DNA from: an uncultured Opitutia bacterium
GTDB lineage: Bacteria > Verrucomicrobiota > Verrucomicrobiia > Opitutales > UBA953
Assembly: GCA_903840355.1 (NCBI GenBank)
Contig: CAIMFJ010000004.1
Span: 186,001-250,000, forward strand
DNA: 64,000 bases
Reading direction: 5' to 3'
In this document: positions 8,929-17,500 of the stretch, one piece after another
How the letters are laid out: each line of letters begins with the position of its first letter
How positions within the stretch are numbered: the stretch's first letter is position 1
The notes under the pieces: model-generated
Told to the model about the DNA's origin: nothing
The model's input: only the letters and a program-made list of their open reading frames with translations
Database searches by the model: none
Translations under genes and position numbers: made by a program

Positions 8929-10146
8929 GTGAAGATTCTGTATTTCCATCAACACTTTACGACCCCTCAGGGGGCGGCGGGAACGCGTTCTTATGAGTTC
9001 GCCCAAGCCTTGAGTGCACGTGGTCATACGGTTACCGTGGTCTGTGGTGCCCATCGCCACAGCGGTCTTAAATTGCCTTTCGACCCTGTGGAAAATTGGT
9101 CGCGCGGTCGCGTGGGTGGTTTTGAAGTGATTTCTTTGCCACTCGATTATTCCAATCGGGATTCCTTACTGCAACGCGGTTGGACGTTTTTGAAATTTGC
9201 CGCCCGGTCTGTTAAGTTAGCTTTAACTGAAGAATACGACTTAGTGTTTGTCACTTCGACGCCGATTACTGCGGTCTTACCAGGTTTAGCTGGTAAATGG
9301 TTTCGCGGTAAGCCGATGGTTTTTGAAGTGCGTGATTTATGGCCTGAACTTCCTAAGGCCCTAGGTTTGAAAAACCCGTTTGTTCTGGGAGCTATGTCTA
9401 CTTTAGAATGGTTAGGGTATCATTCTGCTAACGCTTGTATCGGACTGTCGCCGGGAATTGTGGAGGGAATTCAGTGCCGTGCCCCCGCCGGACAAAAGGT
9501 TTACTCGATTCCCAATGGGGCCGATCTGGAATTATTCCACCCGCGTAAACGTGCCCCACTGACCTTGCCCGGAATTGGGCCTCAGGATTTTGTGGCTGGG
9601 TTTACGGGTGCTCATGGACCTGCGAACGGACTCGATGCACTCTTAAATGTCGCCCGAGAACTCCAGCGACGCGGTAGGACTAATATTAAACTAGTTTTTA
9701 TTGGTGATGGGAAAGACAAGGATCGCTTAGCTCAACAAGCCCAAGCGGAAGGTCTCCAGGCGTGTTTATTTTATGACGCTGTCCCTAAAGAGACCTTAGC
9801 GACCCTAACTGCGTCGTTCGATGTCGGTCTTATGGTGCTCAAGAACTTGCCCGCGTTTTATCAGGGCACTTCGCCTAATAAGTTTTTCGATTACGCTTCG
9901 GCGGGGATTCCTATTTTAAATAATTACCCGGGGTGGTTGGCCGAATGGTTGCAACGCTATGAAGCTGGTATCGTGGTGCCACCGGATGACCCCGTCGCTT
10001 TTACCGATACCTTAGAGTATTTAGCGGCCCATCCAGAGTGCGCGCGACGTCTGGGGGCCCAGGCCCGTCGCCTCGCTGAGGAGAATTTTAGTCGCCCGAG
10101 GCTCGCCGAGCAGTTCGCCCAGGTTTTAGAAAGTCAGCTCCCCTAA
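8929..10146 (+). CDS. Glycosyltransferase family 4 (WbuB-like)
   Basis: The 405-residue GT-B protein begins MKILYFHQHFTTP with GAAGTRSYEFA, which is typical of WbuB-like transferases. The C-terminal half has a donor-binding region with SPNKFFDYASAGIPIL and a GFTGAHGPANG strand-loop. WbuB-like enzymes transfer N-acetylfucosamine-type or related sugars to lipid-linked intermediates; the donor here is not known. The start is GTG, 16 bases after the wecB stop, with only a weak ATAGG upstream. It closes the wecB/wecC/heparinase cassette. Confidence 0.88.
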   Translation: MKILYFHQHFTTPQGAAGTRSYEFAQALSARGHTVTVVCGAHRHSGLKLPFDPVENWSRGRVGGFEVISLPLDYSNRDSLLQRGWTFLKFAARSVKLALTEEYDLVFVTSTPITAVLPGLAGKWFRGKPMVFEVRDLWPELPKALGLKNPFVLGAMSTLEWLGYHSANACIGLSPGIVEGIQCRAPAGQKVYSIPNGADLELFHPRKRAPLTLPGIGPQDFVAGFTGAHGPANGLDALLNVARELQRRGRTNIKLVFIGDGKDKDRLAQQAQAEGLQACLFYDAVPKETLATLTASFDVGLMVLKNLPAFYQGTSPNKFFDYASAGIPILNNYPGWLAEWLQRYEAGIVVPPDDPVAFTDTLEYLAAHPECARRLGAQARRLAEENFSRPRLAEQFAQVLESQLP

Positions 10147-10149
10147 TTT

Positions 10150-10452
10150 ATGCTTAACCGTACCCAAGTTGCTGCTTTGGTCTTTCGTCGGCTCGCTTTA
10201 ATCGGCCAGGAATTAGCCAAACCTGAACTCGTGCAGGCCGATGAGCAAACGCGTCTCTTTGGCCAAGCATCGCAGTTAGACAGTATTGGTTTGGTCACGT
10301 TGATTGCCGACCTGGAGCAGGATCTGCGTGAAGCCACAGGACAGTCTGTCCAACTTGTGAATGAGAAAGCGTTGAGCCGGTTGACCTCACCGTTTCGCCG
10401 TGTGGGGCTGCTAATTGATTACATCACCGAACTCTTAAATAAACCCGCCTAA
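10150..10452 (+). CDS. Acyl carrier protein (first of two)
   Basis: The 100-residue protein has the four-helix carrier pattern with LDSIGLVTLIADLE around residues 43-56. Ser45 is the predicted phosphopantetheine attachment site. It is longer than FabC-type AcpP (about 78 residues), with an N-terminal extension. It lies 3 bases after a glycosyltransferase and 3 bases before an SDR reductase, followed at once by an acyl-activating ligase, so it probably carries an acyl group for a polysaccharide-specific pathway rather than bulk fatty-acid synthesis. Assignment rests on the motif and context. Confidence 0.8.
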   Translation: MLNRTQVAALVFRRLALIGQELAKPELVQADEQTRLFGQASQLDSIGLVTLIADLEQDLREATGQSVQLVNEKALSRLTSPFRRVGLLIDYITELLNKPA

Positions 10453-10455
10453 GTT

Positions 10456-11151
10456 ATGCCTTGTGCTATTATCACTGGGGCCTCTCGAGGCTTAGGCTTT
10501 GCCCTCGCTTCCCGTCTCTTGGCGGAAGGTTGGAAGGTTTACGGTTTTTCGCGTCAAGCCACAGGCCCAGAACACCCTGCCTTTGAGGCGGTGTCGGTCG
10601 ATGTGGGTGACGCCGATGCCGTCCAACGGGCGGTGGATAGTTTAAGCCAGCGAGGCGAAAAAATTGATCTCCTCGTGAACAACGCCGGGGCCGCTTCGTT
10701 GAATGCTTGCTTACTAACTCCCAGTGCCGTGGTCGCCTCCATCATGCGCGTCAACTTTTTGGGTACTTTCCACATGTTACAAGCCGTGGGCAAAATGATG
10801 GTCCGCCAACGTCGTGGTGATATTATTAATATCTCGACGGTCGCCGTGCCGCTTTCCTTGCCTGGCGAGGCCGCCTATGTGGCGAGTAAAGCAGCGGTGG
10901 AAGGGCTAACCCAAGTCGCGGCGCAAGAATTGGCCTCTGCGGGCGTGCACGTGCAAGCGGTGGGTTTTGGCCCGATTGCGACGGACTTAACGCGGGCAGT
11001 GAGTGCTGAACAATTGCGGAGTCTGAACCAAAAAATTGGTCGCCCGCAGGGGACGACGTTAGCCGAGGCGGTGGAATTTATCTTAGAATGCTACGCCCAG
11101 CGTCGCCCTGGTCCTCATTACCTCGCCGCTCAATTACCGAAACCGTTTTAA
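10456..11151 (+). CDS. SDR-family NAD(P)-dependent reductase (FabG-like)
   Basis: The 231-residue classical short-chain dehydrogenase has the cofactor motif TGASRGLG at residues 7-14, NNAG near 75-78, and a catalytic Ser127-Tyr141-Lys145 set in the YVASK motif. FabG-like members reduce 3-oxoacyl-ACP to 3-hydroxyacyl-ACP with NADPH. Being coupled between an acyl carrier protein and an acyl-activating ligase, it most likely acts on a carrier-bound ketoacyl group. A sugar substrate is the alternative. Its stop codon overlaps the next start (TAATG). Confidence 0.85.
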   Translation: MPCAIITGASRGLGFALASRLLAEGWKVYGFSRQATGPEHPAFEAVSVDVGDADAVQRAVDSLSQRGEKIDLLVNNAGAASLNACLLTPSAVVASIMRVNFLGTFHMLQAVGKMMVRQRRGDIINISTVAVPLSLPGEAAYVASKAAVEGLTQVAAQELASAGVHVQAVGFGPIATDLTRAVSAEQLRSLNQKIGRPQGTTLAEAVEFILECYAQRRPGPHYLAAQLPKPF

Positions 11152-12482
11152 TGCCTGCTTGGTATTTACAGCGTTGGGAGAAGTTCGCGACCAAAGTCGC
11201 CTTTATCAGCGAGGAGGCCACGTGCACCTATGCTGACTTGGTCAATTTCTATCAGCAGGCGGCGGCGACCTTGGCGCAACTGCAACTCACCGAGCCGCAA
11301 GGTTTTGCTTTAATGGGCGACCACGGGCCCGTCTCCACGGCTTGGTTGTTCCTGCTTCAGGAGCAGGGGCATTGGGTGGTGCCGTTAAGTACGGCGGCTG
11401 GAGATCATGCCGAGAAACTTACTCAAGTGCCTGTCCATTGGGTCATCCAGACGACGGCGACTCAGGCTTCGGTGGTGCGTGCCGAGGTTGCGAAGCACGA
11501 TGTTATCGCTACGGAATTGACGGCCTTGCGCCACGGGCTCGTGCTTTTTTCCAGTGGTACCAGTGGGCGACCCAAAATCATGGTGCAGGATTTGCCTAAT
11601 TTATTGAGTCGCTACGAGAGTCGCCGCGAAAATCACCTGCGTATCTTAGTCTTATTGGGTTTTGACCACATCGGTGGGCTTAACACGTTATGGGGTGCTT
11701 TGGCGGCTGGGTCCACTTTGGTCGTCGTTGCACACCGTGCCCCCAGTACGGTCCTGACGGCTTTAGCCAAATATCAGGTGAATGTTTTGCCGGCTTCTCC
11801 GACTTTTTTAAACCTCCTGGTGGTTGCTGGCGAATGGTCGCAGTATGACTTATCTGCGCTGCGTTTAATCACTTATGGTACGGAGCCCATGCCTCCTAGT
11901 CTTTTGGAGCGTTTAAGAGCCTTGTTGCCGCACGTTCGCTTAGTACAGACTTTTGGCACGACCGAAACGGGGATTTTGCAAACCGAAAGTGTGAGTGCTG
12001 ATTCGACGTTTCTGCGCTTGGTCGATCCAGCCGTGGAGTGGAAAGTCATCGACGGGGAGCTTTGGTTGAAAAGCCAGACGCAGATTAAGGGGTATTTTCG
12101 GCAAACTAGTAACGCTTTTACGGCGGATGGTTGGTTTCGCACGGGTGATCGCGTCGAACAGGCCGCTGATGGTTCTTTACGGATTTTAGGTCGCGAAGGG
12201 GAATCGATTAATGTGGGGGGCGAAAAGTTAATGCCCGTGGAAGTAGAAACCGTGCTTTTGGAAAACTCGCAAGTGGTCGATTGCCGCGTTTACGGGGTGC
12301 CTAATTTATTAACCGGCCAAACCGTCGTGGCTGATATTGTCACGTCAGCCACCGCTGCCCCTGAGCTGTTACGTGCGCAATTACGGCAACTTTGTCGTCA
12401 GCGTTTGCCCCGTTATAAAGTGCCTACCCAAATCAATTTCGTGAGCACCGTTAGTGGTGCTCGGCTCAAGAAAACTCGCTAA
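11151..12482 (+). CDS. Class I adenylate-forming acyl ligase
   Basis: The 443-residue protein has the ATP-binding loop SSGTSGRPK (about residues 134-142), the GTTETG motif, WFRTGDR, GREGESINVGGEK, and a near-terminal Lys-Lys-Thr matching the A10 catalytic lysine. It should activate a carboxylic acid as acyl-AMP and load it onto a phosphopantetheine thiol. It is shorter than typical acyl-CoA synthetases (about 500-550). The ATG at 11151 shares a base with the SDR stop; an upstream ATG at 11088 would overlap the SDR by 64 bases and is unlikely. The adjacent carrier protein at 10150 is the obvious acceptor. Confidence 0.85.
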   Translation: MPAWYLQRWEKFATKVAFISEEATCTYADLVNFYQQAAATLAQLQLTEPQGFALMGDHGPVSTAWLFLLQEQGHWVVPLSTAAGDHAEKLTQVPVHWVIQTTATQASVVRAEVAKHDVIATELTALRHGLVLFSSGTSGRPKIMVQDLPNLLSRYESRRENHLRILVLLGFDHIGGLNTLWGALAAGSTLVVVAHRAPSTVLTALAKYQVNVLPASPTFLNLLVVAGEWSQYDLSALRLITYGTEPMPPSLLERLRALLPHVRLVQTFGTTETGILQTESVSADSTFLRLVDPAVEWKVIDGELWLKSQTQIKGYFRQTSNAFTADGWFRTGDRVEQAADGSLRILGREGESINVGGEKLMPVEVETVLLENSQVVDCRVYGVPNLLTGQTVVADIVTSATAAPELLRAQLRQLCRQRLPRYKVPTQINFVSTVSGARLKKTR

Positions 12483-12484
12483 TC

Positions 12485-13747
12485 ATGCAGCCTTTTCCCG
12501 AAAATCCTCACGCCCCGGAAGCGTTTCCCCGCCTTGGCACCTACACGCAAAGGATGCTATTAATCGCTTTCGCGATTTTGATGCTGCCCTCGCAATGGAT
12601 TCGCATGGTGCTGCCGTATTATGGCGACGCCGTGTTCGGGGCGTTCTTGCCCCTGATTGCGGTGCCGTATTTTTTCCGTCACTCCATCCTGCGTGGCCCC
12701 GGCAAATGGTTGATCGCCGCCATGGTCTACGGTTTGTTATTAACATACTTCACGCGGAATCTAGAGGGTGCGTGGGAAATGGGCTGGCGGGAATTAATCC
12801 TCGATGTGTTTGTCTTTATTGCTTTGGCCTTAGGTTTTAAGATGGGGGAAGTCAATCCGCAGGAGTTACGCCAATTCATCACCCGGCTTTCTTGGATGGC
12901 GGTGATAATCACGGTGATGAATGTCCTGTTGATTCGACTTAACTATATTCAAATCGATGCCGATGCGAGTAATCGAGTGGTGAGCGTGAGTTTATACTAC
13001 TCCGCTGGCTTATTAATCTTTTTAGTGCCCCTCCAAATCGCGCTGCAGACGGGCATCTTTTTAAACATCGCTTCGATATTTATCGTGGGCTTGGTGTCTT
13101 ACTTTACGGCCACGCGTTCGGTGGCAATCGCCTTCTTTTTATTACTTGGTCAGTTCCTGTTATTGCTGATGTTCCGGGCGACGAAGAATTTTACGAGCGC
13201 ACTGATTTTCTGGTTATTTGTGTCGCTGCCGTTGCTGGGTGGCGGGGGCTATTACATGTTGGATGTGATTACAGAGTCCCGCGGCATTGCGGGGATTGGC
13301 GATAGTACGGGTCGGGATGCCGAGTTTGAACGCTTCTTAGAGCAAATGACATCACGGGGCTGGTTGCTAGGTAATGGCTTAGGCACCGGCTTCCAGAATG
13401 AAGGGTTTGATCCTGATACCGGAGCTTCGGTGAGTGTGATCGCGTCGGGCTTGCACTTTACCACGTTGACCCCCGTGCTGAAATTCGGCGTGGCACTGAC
13501 GGTGATCTTTTGGTTGGGAATGGCGATTGCTTGTGTGCGGTTGCTGCGAAATCCCTTTCTCGATCCGCTCTATAAGGCGGCGGTGCTGCTGCCGATTAAC
13601 TATTTAATTATCTATTCGATTTCGGGAGCTTGGGGTTCGTCGTCACACTTAATTCTGGGATTAGGCTTCGGGTTGATCTTTGCCCTCAACGCTCGGCCTT
13701 TCGCTCCGCCGTTTCCGCCGCCTCCGATGGCGATGCCGCTCCGATGA
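12485..13747 (+). CDS. O-antigen polymerase/ligase-like membrane protein (second)
   Basis: The 420-residue protein is almost wholly hydrophobic, with roughly ten to twelve membrane segments and a large polar loop at about residues 265-325, containing a repeated acidic/glycine-rich pattern (GIGDSTGRDAEFERF). This layout matches Wzy-type polymerases and O-antigen ligases. No strict catalytic motif can be seen. The cluster thus has two candidates for the polymerase and ligase roles, the other being at 1-1296. The end overlaps the next start by four bases (ATGA), indicating translational coupling. Confidence 0.7.
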   Translation: MQPFPENPHAPEAFPRLGTYTQRMLLIAFAILMLPSQWIRMVLPYYGDAVFGAFLPLIAVPYFFRHSILRGPGKWLIAAMVYGLLLTYFTRNLEGAWEMGWRELILDVFVFIALALGFKMGEVNPQELRQFITRLSWMAVIITVMNVLLIRLNYIQIDADASNRVVSVSLYYSAGLLIFLVPLQIALQTGIFLNIASIFIVGLVSYFTATRSVAIAFFLLLGQFLLLLMFRATKNFTSALIFWLFVSLPLLGGGGYYMLDVITESRGIAGIGDSTGRDAEFERFLEQMTSRGWLLGNGLGTGFQNEGFDPDTGASVSVIASGLHFTTLTPVLKFGVALTVIFWLGMAIACVRLLRNPFLDPLYKAAVLLPINYLIIYSISGAWGSSSHLILGLGFGLIFALNARPFAPPFPPPPMAMPLR

Positions 13748-14580
13748 GCCAGCCGTTCTTTTCCATTGTTTTGGTCAACTATAACTACGGGCGTTTTCTG
13801 CCCGCGGCGCTGCAATCGATTTACGAACAATCGTTTCAAGATTTTGAAATCATCGTCGTGGATGGGGGGAGTACCGACGAGAGCGTGCCCTATTTACAGA
13901 CTCAAGCCTCGCGACTTGCTTGGTGGGTGAGTGAGCCCGACCGCGGTCAGAGCGATGCCTTTAACAAGGGTTTTGCCCAAGCCAAAGGGAAGTATGGTTT
14001 ATGGTTAAACACGGATGACCTCTTGCTTCCAGGTGCCTTGGCCGAAGCACATCAGGCTTTAACTCAGTCCCAAGCTCCCTGGGCTTCGAGTGACTATATC
14101 CGCGTGACCGAGGGGCTCCGCGTCATTTCTTGTCACCGGGGTTTCGTTACGCAACCGCCCGTGCTGCAACGCTGGGGCGCCCCCGTGAGCGTTTGTGGCC
14201 CCAGTAGTTTTTTTGCCTTAGACCTTTTGCGGTCTGTCGGAGGCTTTGATCCTCAATTGCGCTATGCCATGGATATCGACCTGTGGTTGAAGTTTATGCA
14301 GCGGGGTATTTATCCCTACCGCTATCACCACTACTCCTGGGCTTTCCGGATGCATGAAGCTTCGAAGACCGCGGACGAGTTTGCGGATCATTATGTTAAT
14401 CCTCGGGCGCAAGCGATTCGGGATGAAGTGGCCCAACTTTCTCAAAGGCTCGGTTACCAGCTGAGTTTTACCCTGCGGGCGTTAGCAGGGTTTTATAAAA
14501 TCCAAGACGGCAGTGCTTGGTCAGCTTGGAGGGATACCAAAAGCTTACGTGGGCAGCCCTGTACGTTTATCGGCCTATGA
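13744..14580 (+). CDS. Glycosyltransferase family 2
   Basis: The 278-residue protein starts FFSIVLVNYNYGRFLPAAL, with VDGGSTDES and the LNTDD acidic metal-binding motif, the standard GT-A fold signs of family 2. It is expected to transfer a sugar from a nucleotide donor to lipid-linked glycan at the cytoplasmic membrane face. The start at 13744 overlaps the polymerase stop (ATGA); the longer frame beginning at 13630 would run 118 bases into that gene. Donor and acceptor are not known. Confidence 0.88.
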   Translation: MSQPFFSIVLVNYNYGRFLPAALQSIYEQSFQDFEIIVVDGGSTDESVPYLQTQASRLAWWVSEPDRGQSDAFNKGFAQAKGKYGLWLNTDDLLLPGALAEAHQALTQSQAPWASSDYIRVTEGLRVISCHRGFVTQPPVLQRWGAPVSVCGPSSFFALDLLRSVGGFDPQLRYAMDIDLWLKFMQRGIYPYRYHHYSWAFRMHEASKTADEFADHYVNPRAQAIRDEVAQLSQRLGYQLSFTLRALAGFYKIQDGSAWSAWRDTKSLRGQPCTFIGL

Positions 14581-15596
14581 TCTTAATCGATGCCACTTAT
14601 ATTAATTCTGGAGGCGGGCTGGTCTTGCTTAAGGAGTTATTAGTCCATCTCCGCGGCCGTGGTGATTTCGCCCTCTTGCGTGATATCAGAGTCAGCGATT
14701 TGGACACCTGTGGGTGGACGGTATTTGACCTGCCGCCGCGGGAGTCGGCTCGCCGAAATTTTTATCGCCGTTACGAAGCTCGCCTGACGAAAGTTTTTTG
14801 CCTTGGGAATGTGCCACCTCCCGTCCGATTAGCCGTGCCCGTGGTCACTTACTTTCATAATTTATTATTATGTCAGCCCTACCCAGGGGAGACTTGGGGA
14901 TTACGTTTAGATTCTTGGATGAAGATGCGCTATATCCGCTACCGCCAAGGCCACACGGATGCCTTTTGGGTGCAGTCGACATTAGTCGCCCAAGCTTTGC
15001 GTGCCGCATTAGGTACAAGTATGCCTTTAGAAGTTAACCCCTTCTATCGTCCCACGAAGTTATTAACTTACTCCGACCCCAGCCGTTTTCAAAAATTTGG
15101 GTATGTGAGCGATGGCCACCCGCACAAAAATCACCTTCGTTTGTTAGCCGCTTGGCAGCAACTCGCCGAAAAGGGTTTATACCCCGAACTTCATTTGACG
15201 GTGGGATCGACCCATGCCTCGCTTCTCCAAGCGATTGCCCAAGCTCAAGCGAAGGGACTTAAAGTGATTAATCACGGCCACACCCGTGCAGAATTAATTT
15301 ACCAAGCCTGCGGGTATCAAATTTTCCCTTCGGTCTTAGAGAGTTTGGGTTTGGGTTTAATTGAAGCTGCCGAAGCGGGTAGTGCGATTTTAGCACCTAA
15401 CTTGCCCTATGTTAGTGCGGTCGTGCGTCCATGGCGGACTTTTGACCCCTACGAGGCAACTTCTATTGCAACCGTGGTGGCGGCTTGTGTGAATCAGCCT
15501 GCCCCTGCGTCTGAGGTTTTGATTTCCAATGAACGGAGTTTCATTTGCGATTGGTTGACAGGGGTCGCCTCGCCTCAACCCCAACCTTCTGTTTGA
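14577..15596 (+). CDS. Glycosyltransferase family 4
   Basis: The 339-residue protein has a GT-B layout: an N-terminal DATYINSGGG segment, GNVPPP followed by YFHN, and a C-terminal half with DGHPHKNHLRLLAAW and a donor-binding FPSVLESLGLGLIEAAEAG. The E-x7-E arrangement is typical of family 4. Its ATG overlaps the previous stop (ATGA), and the asparagine-synthase-like gene follows directly after the stop with one base between. It probably adds one residue of the repeat unit. Confidence 0.85.
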   Translation: MILIDATYINSGGGLVLLKELLVHLRGRGDFALLRDIRVSDLDTCGWTVFDLPPRESARRNFYRRYEARLTKVFCLGNVPPPVRLAVPVVTYFHNLLLCQPYPGETWGLRLDSWMKMRYIRYRQGHTDAFWVQSTLVAQALRAALGTSMPLEVNPFYRPTKLLTYSDPSRFQKFGYVSDGHPHKNHLRLLAAWQQLAEKGLYPELHLTVGSTHASLLQAIAQAQAKGLKVINHGHTRAELIYQACGYQIFPSVLESLGLGLIEAAEAGSAILAPNLPYVSAVVRPWRTFDPYEATSIATVVAACVNQPAPASEVLISNERSFICDWLTGVASPQPQPSV

Positions 15597-15597
15597 G

Positions 15598-17496
15598 ATG
15601 TGTGGCATTGCTGGATATTTAGGTGATTACAGTGCGGAGCTCTTGCCCTTACTCGGACAGGCGCAGGCCCACCGCGGCCCGGATTATCAAGCTGTTTGGT
15701 CGGCGTCTCGCATCGGCTTAGCCCATCAACGCTTATCAATTCTTGATTTATCTCCGGCGGGCAATCAGCCGATGTGGGATGATGCGCAAAAGGTTATCTT
15801 AGTTTTTAATGGGGAGATTTATAATTACCGCGAACTGCGTCAGCGCTTAGAAGACGTCGGGGTAAAGTTCCGGGGTGAGAGTGATACGGAAGTTTTAGTA
15901 AATTTATTAAGTGTATTCGGGGCACCGAGTTTAGCGTGGCTCAACGGGATCTTCGCCCTGGCCGCGTGGTTCCCGGCCGAGCGGAAACTGTGGCTCGCCC
16001 GTGATGCTGCCGGGGTGAAGCCGCTTTATTGGGCTCAAGGTACTCAAGGGGTTTGCTTCGCTTCCGAACTGAAGTCGCTCCGTTTAATGCCTGGCTTGGA
16101 TTGGTCGATTGATCCGACGGCGATTACGGCCTACCTTTCTTTATTATACGCTCCAGGAGATTTAACTCCCGCTCGGGGCATTCGGAAAGTTTTGCCAGGG
16201 ACTTTACTCGAATGGCAAGAGGGCCAGCCGCTACGGAGTCAGCGTTTTGCTACCGAACTTTTTCGCCAAGAGATTGAAGATTTAAGTCTGAAGGATGCCG
16301 AGGTGGCCTGCCGTCATTACTTACAACAAGCCGTGCGCCGGCAGTTGGTTTCTGATGTGCCATTAGGCGGATTTCTTTCTGGCGGAGTTGATTCTACCGC
16401 CATTGCCCACTATGCAGTGCAAGCCTTGGGTGACGGTCGGCGTTATCCCTGCTTTACGATAGGTCACTCCGACGGAGCATTTGGTAAAGAGGGGTTTGTT
16501 GAAGACTACCCTTATGCACAATTGGCTAGTCGACGCTTGGGGGTGACTTTGCACGAAGCTTCGCCTGCTAATATTAAAGTCGATCAGATTGATCAGATGG
16601 TGCTGCAGCTTGATGAGCCGATTGCGGACTTGGCAGCGTTAACGACTTGGACGCTTTGCCAAAAGGCGCGTGAAGCTGGAATTAAAGTTTTATTATCAGG
16701 AGCGGGCGGGGATGATATCTTTACCGGCTATCGTCGCCATCAAGCCCTCGAGGCGGAAAAGTATTGGCGTTGGTGGCCTCTCGCTTGGCGCCGTCGACTA
16801 CGTCAGTGGGCGACACAAACTGAACATCAGACGCCGCTGTCCCGGCGTTTCCGGAAACTTTTCCGCTATGCCGATGCTTCCGATACGGAGCGGTTGGCGG
16901 GTTATTTTATCTGGATGGAAGAAAATACTTTGGCGTCCGCTCTCAGTGCCGATTTCCGCCAAAGTGCTGGGCTACGTCAGCCCTTAGATTTAATGACGTC
17001 GTCGCTGCAGTCTTTGCCCGCCCAAGCGAGTCCGTTGCAACAAATGCTCTACCTCGACCGGAGCCATTTTTTGGCTGACCAGAATTTAGTTTATACCGAC
17101 AAGATGGCGATGGCTTGTGGGGTGGAAGTGCGGGTGCCCTTTTTAGATTTAGACCTAATGAATTTTACCGAACGGCTGCCCGATGTTTATAAACAATCGG
17201 GTTCGCACGGTAAGTTTATCCTTAAGCGTGCGCTCCAAGGAGTGCTGCCAGATGAGATACTGCATCGACCTAAGTCGGGCTTTGGCCTGCCCCTACGCCA
17301 ACTTTTACATACGGTTTATGCGCCTCGTTTACAGGAGTTAGCCCGGAGTGGACGTCTTGATGCCACGGGAGTCTTTTCGGGTGATGGCGTTTTACGTTTG
17401 TTAGCCGATGATGCTCAAGGTAAAGTTGACGCCGCTTACCCGTTATTAGGAGTCCTATGTGTGGAATCCTGGTTGCGCCAATTCACCCAACACTAA
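15598..17496 (+). CDS. Asparagine synthase-type glutamine amidotransferase (AsnB family)
   Basis: The 632-residue protein begins MCGIAGYLG, exposing Cys2 as the class II glutaminase nucleophile, and has the PP-loop SGGVDST near residues 260-266 of the synthetase domain. AsnB makes asparagine from aspartate, glutamine and ATP. In polysaccharide clusters, paralogues of this family such as WbpS are linked to conversion of uronic acids to uronamides. Here WecB/WecC provide a uronic acid (ManNAcA), so amidation of a sugar is a reasonable alternative to asparagine synthesis. The sequence alone cannot decide. Confidence 0.88.
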   Translation: MCGIAGYLGDYSAELLPLLGQAQAHRGPDYQAVWSASRIGLAHQRLSILDLSPAGNQPMWDDAQKVILVFNGEIYNYRELRQRLEDVGVKFRGESDTEVLVNLLSVFGAPSLAWLNGIFALAAWFPAERKLWLARDAAGVKPLYWAQGTQGVCFASELKSLRLMPGLDWSIDPTAITAYLSLLYAPGDLTPARGIRKVLPGTLLEWQEGQPLRSQRFATELFRQEIEDLSLKDAEVACRHYLQQAVRRQLVSDVPLGGFLSGGVDSTAIAHYAVQALGDGRRYPCFTIGHSDGAFGKEGFVEDYPYAQLASRRLGVTLHEASPANIKVDQIDQMVLQLDEPIADLAALTTWTLCQKAREAGIKVLLSGAGGDDIFTGYRRHQALEAEKYWRWWPLAWRRRLRQWATQTEHQTPLSRRFRKLFRYADASDTERLAGYFIWMEENTLASALSADFRQSAGLRQPLDLMTSSLQSLPAQASPLQQMLYLDRSHFLADQNLVYTDKMAMACGVEVRVPFLDLDLMNFTERLPDVYKQSGSHGKFILKRALQGVLPDEILHRPKSGFGLPLRQLLHTVYAPRLQELARSGRLDATGVFSGDGVLRLLADDAQGKVDAAYPLLGVLCVESWLRQFTQH

Positions 17497-17500
17497 CCCC

